Source: JBFXCS01 sp050181915
GTDB lineage: Bacteria > Actinomycetota > Thermoleophilia > Miltoncostaeales > Miltoncostaeaceae
Reading direction: 5' to 3'
Assembly (NCBI GenBank): GCA_050181915.1
Contig: JBFXCS010000003.1
Coordinates: 558,001 to 622,000 of the forward strand
DNA length: 64,000 nucleotides
Part shown: one piece after another, positions 35,164 to 42,171 of the stretch
Layout of the letters: every line of letters begins with the position of its first letter
Numbering within the stretch: the first letter of the stretch is position 1
Position numbers and translations under genes: made by a program
Notes under the pieces: generated by a model
The model's database searches: none
Told to the model about the DNA's origin: nothing
Seen by the model: the letters and a program-made list of their open reading frames with translations, nothing else

Positions 35164-36776
35164 GCGTCGAACTCGAGGATCGCCTCCGCGCCGGCCGGCC
35201 GAGCGCGCCGGAGCCCGCCCCCGAGGCGCGCGCCCGGGCGCGCGCCGCCGCGCTCGCGGCGCTCGCCGCCGCCCCCGCGCCGCCTCCGCCCCGGCCCCGG
35301 GTCCGCGTCGCCCTGCGCTGGGCGCTGGGCGCCCTGGGCGTCCTCGCCCTCGGAGCCCTGTTCCTCACGCTGCTGGTGGCCGGCCGCGGCGGCGGCGAGG
35401 CCCCGCCCGCCGGGCTGCGGTTCGCCGACCGGCCCGCGAGCGGCGTCGCGATGCGCCTGACGGTGGCGCCGGCGACCCCCGAGATGACGCCGGCCGAGGC
35501 GGTGGCGCGGACCATCGCGGTCATCCGCGCCCGCGCCGAGGCGATGGGGATCGACGGGGTCCTGGCCGAGCCCGGCACGGGCGACACCGTCGAGCTGTGG
35601 GTGCCGGTCGCCCGCGAGAGCGGCGGGGCGAGCGACCTGTTCGGCGGCGTCGTGTTCCAGGTGTACGACCTCGGCAGGGACGAGCTGGCGCGCGAGCGCA
35701 CCGCCGCGGCCGCCCTCGACGCGGTCGCCGGCCTCGATCCCGGAGCCCCCCGCGCCTACTACCTGGTGGACGCCAGGGCCCAGGGCCACTGGGCGGCCGG
35801 GCCGGAGCGCTCGGCCGACGCGCTCCCCGCGCGGGGCGACAGGCAGCGCGTCGTGTCGATCCCGGCCGACGCCCTGCTGCTGTGGGATCCGCGCAACCGG
35901 GAGTACGTGATCTCACGGGCACGGCCGCTGCTCGGCCCGACCGACGTCGTGGGGGTCGCGGCGGCGGGCGACGGGGCGGCGTTCGAGCTCTCGCCCGCGG
36001 GCGCCGGCAGGCTCGCCGCGGCGCGCGCGGAGCCGGGCGCCACCGATCGTCTCGCCATCGTGCGCGAGGCGGCGCCGGACGAGGGCCTGCCGATGATCGA
36101 CGGGCCCGCGACCTTCGCCGCGTCGGCCGCCCGGCTGATCGAGCCGACCGCCCCCCGATGGACCGATCCGTTCCTGTGGCGGTCGGAGATCGCCGGCGGC
36201 TCGCTCCCCGCCGTCGCCACCGTCGCCGAGGAGCGGCCCACCGGCCCCGCCCCCGAGCGCCTGGGCGACCCGGTTCCGCTGTCCGACCTCCCCGCAGGCC
36301 TCGTCGAGGGGCTCGAGCACCTGCCCAGGTCGGGCGCCGGACGGGAGCGTGGTCCGATCGATCCCACCACCGTCCGCAGGGTCGTCAGCCGCGCGCAACC
36401 CGGGCTCGGCGTGACCACGGTCTACACGCTGCGGACCACCGGGGGCGCGAGCTTCGTCATCGACACCTCGGCGAAGGCCGACTCCGCCGGCCTGCTGGGA
36501 GGCGGTAAGGATCCCTGCCCGCTGCGGCCGAGAACGCCCCTGATGACGCCCTGCGGCGGGGGCTCCACCGGGCCGCCCCCGTACCTCTACCAGCGCTACG
36601 GCCGTCTCGACGACCGGGTCGCCCGGGTCGAGGTCGAGATGGGCGACGGCCGCCGCGAGGCGGCGACCGTCCGGAACGGCTGGTGGCTGTGGACCGGATG
36701 GACGAAGCCCGTGCGCCTGATCGCCATCGACGCCGCCGGGACCACGCTCGGGGAACAGCCCTACGACCGGACCTAG
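35160..36776 (+). CDS. Membrane-anchored extracytoplasmic protein, candidate anti-sigma factor with SecD-P1-like domain
   Basis: A 538-residue protein: about 55 Ala/Pro/Arg-rich cytosolic residues, one membrane helix near 60-77, then a large outside domain. Residues about 90-145 (VARTIAVIRARAEAMGI then VELWVPV) resemble the P1 head of SecD, a fold with ferredoxin-like repeats. The later part has two Cys (DPCPLRPRTPLMTPC) that could form a disulfide. Translational coupling to the ECF sigma gene and single-pass topology suggest it is the sigma regulator. No zinc-finger anti-sigma motif is visible, so this role is inference. Confidence 0.65.
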   Translation: MSVELEDRLRAGRPSAPEPAPEARARARAAALAALAAAPAPPPPRPRVRVALRWALGALGVLALGALFLTLLVAGRGGGEAPPAGLRFADRPASGVAMRLTVAPATPEMTPAEAVARTIAVIRARAEAMGIDGVLAEPGTGDTVELWVPVARESGGASDLFGGVVFQVYDLGRDELARERTAAAALDAVAGLDPGAPRAYYLVDARAQGHWAAGPERSADALPARGDRQRVVSIPADALLLWDPRNREYVISRARPLLGPTDVVGVAAAGDGAAFELSPAGAGRLAAARAEPGATDRLAIVREAAPDEGLPMIDGPATFAASAARLIEPTAPRWTDPFLWRSEIAGGSLPAVATVAEERPTGPAPERLGDPVPLSDLPAGLVEGLEHLPRSGAGRERGPIDPTTVRRVVSRAQPGLGVTTVYTLRTTGGASFVIDTSAKADSAGLLGGGKDPCPLRPRTPLMTPCGGGSTGPPPYLYQRYGRLDDRVARVEVEMGDGRREAATVRNGWWLWTGWTKPVRLIAIDAAGTTLGEQPYDRT

Positions 36777-36812
36777 CGATCCCGCCCGGACGGGTGATCC
36801 CGCTCCCGTGCC

Positions 36813-38279
36813 TCAGCCCAGCAGCAGCCGCATCAGCCCCTCTCTCAGGTGCTCGCCCCTGCGGATGCACCCCAGGTCGGGGGCGCGGCCGGGCTCGTCG
36901 ATGAAGCGGGCCAGGATGCCCATCCCGCAGGTGCCCGCGGCCTCGGCGGGCGAGTGGCCCACGCCCGGCACCTTCACCAGCACGCTGCCGGTCAGCTGCC
37001 GCGACACGGTGATCCCGTAGCGCGGCGGCGTCACCTGGTCGTAGCGCCCCGCGAAGATGATCGCCGGCGTCGTCGCCGTGACCGGCTCGAAGGTGAGCGG
37101 GTCGCCGGGGGGCACGCCCCAGGCCTGGCACAGGGCGCCGAGGTTCCCGAAGACGGGGTCCGAGCGCACGAGGACGCGGGCGACCGACGGCAGCCGCCCC
37201 GACGGCGACGCCACCGGACGGTACGCCGCCTCCTCCTGGCACAGGCTGTTGATGTAGACGCCGTCGGTGATGCCGGCATCGGAGCCGGAGCCCGCGCCGG
37301 CGAGCAGGGTGAGCGTGTCGCGGACCATCTGGTCGTCGCCCCGGTCGAGCGCGTCGACCAGCACCGCCGCGAAGGCCCAGCCCAGCGGCTGGTAGTAGGC
37401 CGAGAACAGCACATGGCTCAGGTCGGACGCCTTCATGGCGACGCGGACGGTGCCGCGCCTGCCGGGCACCCTCACCGTGGCCGGGCGGCGCTCGAGGCGC
37501 GTGATCAGCCGCTCCAGCCGGGCGGACATGCGCGGGTAGTCGGTCCCGCAGGGCCGGCGGCGGGCGCAGTCGGCGAAGGTGCGCGCCACGGCGGCCGCGA
37601 ACGACGAGCCGGCGTCGGCCACCCAGTTCGCCTCGGCCGGGACGGGTGAGGACAGGGCCACGCTGCGCACCCACCCGGGCGAGCCGCGCAGCGCCTGCTG
37701 GGCGAGCCGCGCGCCGTAGGAGGCGCCGTACAGGTTGAGCTGGGAGTAGCCGAGCGCCTGCCGCACCTGGTCGAGGTCCCTCACGCTGTTGAGCGTGTTG
37801 AAGGCGCCCAGGTCGATGCCCTTCGCGCGCAGCTCGTCGGCGCATCGCCGCAGGGCCGCCGGCGGCTTCGCCTTCGGATCGCCGCCCGTGCACGTCAGGG
37901 AGGGCGAGGAGCGGCCCACCCCGCGCTGGTCGATCAGCACCAGGTCGCGGTTGCGGGCGAGGCGCTTCGTCCCGTCCGTGTCGCGCGCGATGAGGCCGAT
38001 GTGCCTGACCAGCTTCTGGCCGGGGCCGCCGGCGAGCATCAGGGTGGCGTCGGTCGCGCCCGGGTTCGCCGCCCTGATCCGCGCGTAGGCGATCTGGATC
38101 TCCGGCGCCGACCCGTCGTAGCGCAGCGGCACGTTGATGTAGCCGCAGTCGACGCGGGCGCGATCGGCCTTCTGGATGCCGCCCGGGCAGGGGGCCGGCG
38201 TCGCGACGGGGGCGGCCACGGCGGGGACGGCGACGCACGCGAGGGCGGCGGCGAGGAGGAGCAGGATGGTGCGTCGCAC
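36813..38279 (-). CDS. Secreted alpha/beta hydrolase, tripeptidyl aminopeptidase-like
   Basis: A 488-residue exported serine hydrolase of the SlpD/Tap group. The signal peptide spans about residues 1-24. The mature part has an oxyanion region LAGGPGQ, nucleophile Ser187 in GASYG, Asp in AGRYDQVTPP and His in GVGHSPAEAAG near the end. Several Cys pairs fit an outside location. It probably trims N-terminal peptides from extracellular protein, though esterase activity cannot be excluded. GTG 38279 follows GAGGGGAT; the upstream ATG at 38402 lacks such a site and would mask the signal peptide. Confidence 0.85.
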   Translation of the reverse strand: MRRTILLLLAAALACVAVPAVAAPVATPAPCPGGIQKADRARVDCGYINVPLRYDGSAPEIQIAYARIRAANPGATDATLMLAGGPGQKLVRHIGLIARDTDGTKRLARNRDLVLIDQRGVGRSSPSLTCTGGDPKAKPPAALRRCADELRAKGIDLGAFNTLNSVRDLDQVRQALGYSQLNLYGASYGARLAQQALRGSPGWVRSVALSSPVPAEANWVADAGSSFAAAVARTFADCARRRPCGTDYPRMSARLERLITRLERRPATVRVPGRRGTVRVAMKASDLSHVLFSAYYQPLGWAFAAVLVDALDRGDDQMVRDTLTLLAGAGSGSDAGITDGVYINSLCQEEAAYRPVASPSGRLPSVARVLVRSDPVFGNLGALCQAWGVPPGDPLTFEPVTATTPAIIFAGRYDQVTPPRYGITVSRQLTGSVLVKVPGVGHSPAEAAGTCGMGILARFIDEPGRAPDLGCIRRGEHLREGLMRLLLG

Positions 38280-38373
38280 GGGGGATCCCCTCTGTACCGG
38301 GAGTGGTGTCCGCGGCACGGTAGCCGCGCACCGTCCTGGACGAACCGCCCGGACGTACAGGATCCTGTCCCCC

Positions 38374-38859
38374 GTGCAGCTACTCCTCATGCGCCACGGC
38401 ATCGCCGAGGATGCCGGCCCGCGGACCGGCGGCCGCGACGAGCCGCGCGCCCTGACGGCGGCCGGAGCGGCGCGGATGGAGGAGGCCGCCCGCGGCGTCG
38501 TCGCGCTGGGGCTGCGTCCCGACGCGGTCGCGAGCAGCCCCCTGGTGCGCTGCCGTCAGACGGCGGAGATCGTGGGCGCCGCCCTGGGAGTCGCGCCGCG
38601 GGAGCACCGCGCGCTGCGCCCCGGGATGGGCCTCGACGACCTGGAGGACGTGCTGCTGGAGCACCCGGGGGCCGGGTCGGTGCTGGTCTGCGGCCACCAG
38701 CCGGACCTGTCCCGGGCGGTGGGCGACCTCACCGGCGGCGGCCTGGTGGAGTTCGCGAAGGGCGCCCTGGCGGTGCTGGTGATCGCCCGGCCGCGGCCGG
38801 GCGGCGGCGTGCTGACCGCCCTCTACCCGCCGGACGCCCTGCGCCGCCTCGGTTCCTAG
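38374..38859 (+). CDS. sixA: Phosphohistidine phosphatase SixA-like
   Basis: A 161-residue histidine-phosphatase-fold enzyme starting VQLLLMRHGIAED, where RHG holds the catalytic phospho-accepting His. The second core His is in CGHQPDLSRAV, with the acidic residues in LRPGMGLDDLEDVL. SixA proteins remove phosphate from histidine residues in signalling and PTS proteins, so the DhaM-HPr-EI fusion is one conceivable target (speculative). Start GTG 38374 immediately precedes the first strand. The stop lies at the edge of a 19-bp inverted repeat. Confidence 0.88.
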   Translation: MQLLLMRHGIAEDAGPRTGGRDEPRALTAAGAARMEEAARGVVALGLRPDAVASSPLVRCRQTAEIVGAALGVAPREHRALRPGMGLDDLEDVLLEHPGAGSVLVCGHQPDLSRAVGDLTGGGLVEFAKGALAVLVIARPRPGGGVLTALYPPDALRRLGS

Positions 38860-39025
38860 AAGGTCCTTCGGGGTGAGACGTGGTCGTCCGGCCGCGAAAA
38901 CCGAGCAGATCAAGGAGGCAGGGAGGGTGCGATACCCACGGCGGTATCGCCCCGACCGACGACGCCGATGTGCGACGGTTTGCAGCGCGCCGGCGGCCGC
39001 GACCCATCACCCCGAAGGACCTTCT
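38858..39025. repeat. 168-bp segment bounded by perfect 19-bp inverted repeats
   Basis: agaaggtccttcggggtga at 38858-38876 recurs as its exact reverse complement at 39007-39025. The 130 bp between includes a perfect 8-bp hairpin (GCGATACC/GGTATCGC, 38929-38950) and no convincing ORF. The segment fills the space between two convergent stop codons. It could be a MITE-like insertion or a structured bidirectional termination region. Confidence 0.75.
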
Positions 39026-39029
39026 CAGC

Positions 39030-39371
39030 TCAGGAGGAGGCCGCGAAGATCACGCGGCCGCGGCGCACCTCCACCACGACCGCCCCCGAGGCGCCGTCCG
39101 CGCCCGACCAGCGCAGGGCGGCCTTGGCGCCGCGCTGCTGCGGCTCCGCCCAGGCGATCGCGCGGGCGCCGAGCGCGACGTGGCGGGCCGCCGCGGCCGG
39201 GCCGCCGTCGTGGATGCCGTCCCGGTCGAGCCAGGCCGCGTCGTCGGCGTACAGAGCGGCGACGGCGGCGGCGTCACCGGCCTCCACCGCGGCGAGCAGA
39301 TCCCTCAGCACCGGCAGGGCGGCGGCGGCGCGCTCGGCGTCGGTCGGGTGCCGACCGGCCGCCGCGGTCAC
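39030..39371 (-). CDS. SnoaL/NTF2-like small protein
   Basis: A 113-residue protein with the alpha-helical start (LPVLRDLLAAVEAGDAAAVAALYADDAAWLD) and following beta strands (ALRWSGADGASGAVVVEVRRGRVIFAASS) typical of the NTF2/SnoaL cone fold. Such proteins are small-ligand-binding or isomerase-like; no catalytic assignment is possible. GTG 39371 overlaps the stop of the upstream gene (GTGA), the last step in a three-gene coupled set. Confidence 0.7.
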   Translation of the reverse strand: MTAAAGRHPTDAERAAAALPVLRDLLAAVEAGDAAAVAALYADDAAWLDRDGIHDGGPAAAARHVALGARAIAWAEPQQRGAKAALRWSGADGASGAVVVEVRRGRVIFAASS

Positions 39372-39742
39372 ATCCCGGGCGGCGCCATCCCGGGCGGCGC
39401 CGGGGCGATCGACCGCTCGAAGAGCGGGATCAGGTTCTCCGGCAGCACCTCGGTGGTGGCGTCGACCAGGCGCGACACCAGATCCACCCGCCCCTCGTAC
39501 GCCGCCTGCCGCAGGGCCTCCCAGCCCTCGCGCTCGCTGTCGCGGTCGACGGCCAGGTCGGCCATCGTCATCGCGACCTTCTCGGTGATGCGCGGCTGCG
39601 AGAGCTGGAAGTGCGCGTCCACCAGCAGCACCAGGCGCACCCAGCTCTGGTCGGCGTGCTCGGTGGCGTGCTTCGTCCACTCCGGGGTGACGTGCGGCGT
39701 CATCTCCGCCACCAGCGCCGCCCAGCCGTCGGGCGCGCTCAC
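39368..39742 (-). CDS. Conserved hypothetical helical protein
   Basis: A 124-residue mostly helical soluble protein without Cys, ending in a Pro/Met repeat (PAPPGMAPPGM). No motif is recognised. It is coupled on both sides by GTGA overlaps, to the SHOCT-domain gene upstream and the SnoaL-like gene downstream, so the three products may act together. Confidence 0.65.
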   Translation of the reverse strand: MSAPDGWAALVAEMTPHVTPEWTKHATEHADQSWVRLVLLVDAHFQLSQPRITEKVAMTMADLAVDRDSEREGWEALRQAAYEGRVDLVSRLVDATTEVLPENLIPLFERSIAPAPPGMAPPGM

Positions 39743-39996
39743 AGGCGGCTGAGGATCTCGGTCTTCTTGGACTGGAACTCGTCCTCGGTGATGAGCCCCT
39801 CCTCGCGCAGCTTGCCCAGCTCCCGGATCGCCTCCGCCGGCGAGGCGCCCTGGCCCTTCGCCTTGGGGCCGCCGATCAGCCGCTGCAGGTCCTCGGCCGC
39901 CTGGCGCGCCAGCCTGTTCGCCTGGTCGAGGGCGCGCTGCAGCTCGTGGGCCACCTCGCGCGCCGCGGCGCGCATCTGCTCCTGCGGATCGCTCAT
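39739..39996 (-). CDS. SHOCT-domain protein
   Basis: An 85-residue protein: an N-terminal amphipathic helix (about 8-45), a short linker, and a C-terminal SHOCT motif (AIRELGKLREEGLITEDEF followed by QSKKTEIL). SHOCT is a short oligomerisation domain found at protein ends. ATG 39996 lies 7 nt after TAGGCT, suggesting a leaderless transcript; an upstream ATG at 40065 would overlap the divergent marR gene. First gene of a coupled three-gene unit. Confidence 0.8.
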   Translation of the reverse strand: MSDPQEQMRAAAREVAHELQRALDQANRLARQAAEDLQRLIGGPKAKGQGASPAEAIRELGKLREEGLITEDEFQSKKTEILSRL

Positions 39997-40003
39997 CGCC
40001 GCA

Positions 40004-40009
40004 AGCCTA
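40004..40009 (-). promoter_or_regulatory. Candidate -10 element, leaderless SHOCT gene
   Basis: TAGGCT on the minus strand, 7 nt before the ATG at 39996. It is divergent from and close to the marR promoter element at 40039. Confidence 0.45.
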
Positions 40010-40038
40010 CCCTCTCCCGCCCGCCTCGGTGGCGATGG

Positions 40039-40044
40039 TACGGT
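40039..40044 (+). promoter_or_regulatory. Candidate -10 element for marR
   Basis: TACGGT, 5 nt before GTG 40050 and 8 nt before ATG 40053. The marR and SHOCT promoters face away from each other within about 50 bp, so MarR could control both. Confidence 0.4.
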
Positions 40045-40052
40045 CCACGGTG

Positions 40053-40520
40053 ATGAACCGGTCAACGACCGACCGCGACCGTTCCGAGCTGGCGCGCCGG
40101 GCGACGGACGCGCTCGATCGCATCTGCGGCGCCGCCGACCGCGAGCTCGACCGGCACGCCGGCGGGTACGGCATCTCCGACGCGAAGCTCGCCGTGCTGG
40201 AGGTGCTGTGCGACCGCGAGGAGCGCTGCGCCTGCCTGCACGCCCTGGGCTCCGAGCTGCGGGTGACCCGCCCGAACGTGACCAAGCTCGTGGACGGGCT
40301 CGAGCGCGGCGGGCTGGTGGAGCGCATCCCCCACCCCGGCGACCGGCGCATGGTGCAGGCGCAGGTCACCCCCGAGGGGCTCGCGCTGGCCGAGCGCGCC
40401 GTGCCCGGCCGCCGCGAGCTGCTGAGCCGCATCTGGGACGCCCTCGACGACGACGAGCTCGCCCGGCTGGTCGCCCTGCTCGACGCCGCCGCCGACCGCG
40501 CCGGCGTCGGCGCGCCCTGA
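40053..40520 (+). CDS. MarR-family transcriptional regulator
   Basis: A 155-residue winged-helix regulator. The recognition region LHALGSELRVTRPNVTKLVDGLERGGLVERI and the wing with the typical HPGDRRMVQAQVTPEG are clear. Three Cys (VLCDREERCACL, residues about 59-68) near the first DNA-binding helix could give redox sensing, as in OhrR-like proteins, but this is only a suggestion. ATG 40053 is preceded directly by an in-frame GTG at 40050. It is convergent with gltA, with a strong shared hairpin between. Confidence 0.9.
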   Translation: MNRSTTDRDRSELARRATDALDRICGAADRELDRHAGGYGISDAKLAVLEVLCDREERCACLHALGSELRVTRPNVTKLVDGLERGGLVERIPHPGDRRMVQAQVTPEGLALAERAVPGRRELLSRIWDALDDDELARLVALLDAAADRAGVGAP

Positions 40521-40547
40521 GCCGGGCGGCGCGGCGGCCCGCAGAAC

Positions 40548-40590
40548 CATGTCGGTCCCCGGCGCCCTCTCGGCGCCGGGGACCGACATG
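40548..40590. terminator. Perfect 19-bp hairpin between convergent marR and gltA
   Basis: The stem 40548-40566 pairs fully with 40572-40590 across loop CTCTC. It lies between two convergent stops (40520 and 40610) and should work for both strands. Confidence 0.85.
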
Positions 40591-40609
40591 ACCCGCGCGG
40601 CGGCGAGGG

Positions 40610-41941
40610 CTAGCGGGCGCTCACCGGCACGTAGTCGCGCTCGCCCGAGCCCACGTAGACCTGGCGGGGACGGGAGATCTTCTGCTCCTTGTCGCCCAGC
40701 AGCTCCCGCCACTGCGCCACCCAGCCCGGCGTGCGGCCGATGGCGAACAGGACGGTGAACATCTCGGCGGGCATGCCGAGCGCCTCGTAGATCAGGCCGG
40801 AGTAGAAGTCGACGTTCGGGTACAGCTTGCGCTGCACGAAGAACTCGTCCTCCAGAGCGATGCGCTCCAGCTCGACGGCGATCTTGAGCAGCGGGTTGAC
40901 CCCGGTGACCTCGAACACGTCGTCGCAGGCCTTCTTGATGATCTTGGCCCGCGGGTCGAAGTTCTTGTAGACCCGGTGGCCGAAGCCCATCAGGAGCTCC
41001 TCCCGGTTCTTCACCTTCTCGATGAAGGCCGGGATGTTCTCCACCTTCTCGATGCGGCGCAGCATCTGCAGCACGGCCTCGTTGGCGCCGCCGTGCAGCG
41101 GGCCGTAGAGGGCGCTGACCCCGGCGGCGACGGCCGAGTAGGGGTCGACCTGCGAGGAGCCCACGCTGCGTACCGCGCTGGTCGAGCAGTTCTGCTCGTG
41201 ATCGGCGTGGAGGATGAACAGCGTGTCGAGCGCGCTTACGAGGCGCGGGTCGGGCGTGTACCGGGGCACACCCGTCGTGAACAGCATCGAGAGGAAGTTC
41301 TCCGAGTAGGAGAGCTCGTTGTTGGGGTAGACGAACGGCTTGCCCGTCACGTGCCGGTAGGCGAAGGCGCCGAGGGTCGGCATCTTCGCGATCAGACGGA
41401 TGATCTGGAGCTCGTTGTTCGCCGCGTCCTCGATGTCCTTGGCCTCGGGGTACAGCGTGCTCAGCATCTCGACGCTGGAGCCCAGGATGCCCATGGGGTG
41501 GGCGTCGTAGCGGAAGCCGTCCATGAACGTGCGCACGTTCTCGTGGACGAAGGTGTGGTAGGTGATGTCGTGGACCCAGTCGTCCAGCTGGGACTGGTTC
41601 GGCAGCTCGCCGTACACCAGCAGGTAGGCGACCTCGAGGAAGCTGCTCTTCTCGGCCAGCTGCTCGATCGGGTAGCCGCGATAGCGGAGGACGCCGTTGT
41701 CGCCGTCGAGGTAGGTGATCGCGCTCCGGCAGGACGCGGTGTTCATGAACGCCGGGTCATAGGTCATGAGGCCGAAGTCGTCGTCGCCGACCTTGATCTG
41801 GCGAAGATCGGTGGCGCGGATGGTGCCGTCGGCGATCGGCAGCTCGTAGCTCCGACCGGTCCGGTTGTCGACGATGGTCAGGGTCTCGGCGCCGGAGCCA
41901 TCGGGGGACACGGTCGTCGCCTCTGACTGCTTGGTGGTCAT
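40610..41941 (-). CDS. gltA: Citrate synthase (type II, GltA-like)
   Basis: Condenses oxaloacetate and acetyl-CoA at the entry of the TCA cycle. The 443-residue protein has the hexameric type-II N-terminal domain (TLTIVDNRTGRSYELPI) and the active-site blocks HADHEQNCSTSAVR, ALYGPLHGGANEAVL (catalytic His), GFGHRVYKNFDPRAK (second His) and the C-terminal Asp region IALEDEFF. ATG 41941 has an AAGGGAAAG ribosome site. With malate synthase, the window encodes enzymes on both the TCA and glyoxylate routes. Confidence 0.97.
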   Translation of the reverse strand: MTTKQSEATTVSPDGSGAETLTIVDNRTGRSYELPIADGTIRATDLRQIKVGDDDFGLMTYDPAFMNTASCRSAITYLDGDNGVLRYRGYPIEQLAEKSSFLEVAYLLVYGELPNQSQLDDWVHDITYHTFVHENVRTFMDGFRYDAHPMGILGSSVEMLSTLYPEAKDIEDAANNELQIIRLIAKMPTLGAFAYRHVTGKPFVYPNNELSYSENFLSMLFTTGVPRYTPDPRLVSALDTLFILHADHEQNCSTSAVRSVGSSQVDPYSAVAAGVSALYGPLHGGANEAVLQMLRRIEKVENIPAFIEKVKNREELLMGFGHRVYKNFDPRAKIIKKACDDVFEVTGVNPLLKIAVELERIALEDEFFVQRKLYPNVDFYSGLIYEALGMPAEMFTVLFAIGRTPGWVAQWRELLGDKEQKISRPRQVYVGSGERDYVPVSAR

Positions 41942-42013
41942 GCACGCTTTCCCTTGCCGCGGTTGTCGCACCTGCGTGGGTGCCCGGGGATCTCTCGATG
42001 AGGTATCCCCCGG

Positions 42014-42019
42014 ATTCTA
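42014..42019 (-). promoter_or_regulatory. Candidate -10 element of gltA
   Basis: TAGAAT on the minus strand with a leader of about 65 nt to the gltA start. A divergent TAGCAT at 42070-42075 on the plus strand could serve the NYN gene. Confidence 0.4.
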
Positions 42020-42171
42020 AAGCCTTCGCCGGTTCTTGGGCTCGCCGTCGGACATCCGCGGCGGGCTGGTAGCATCGAGCGGTCCTGCGTACGCGCGGGG
42101 CACCCCGGCTCACGCCGCTTGATCCCTTCCGCCGCCCACCGGGCGGCCACAACGAGACTCCTGGAGGTACC

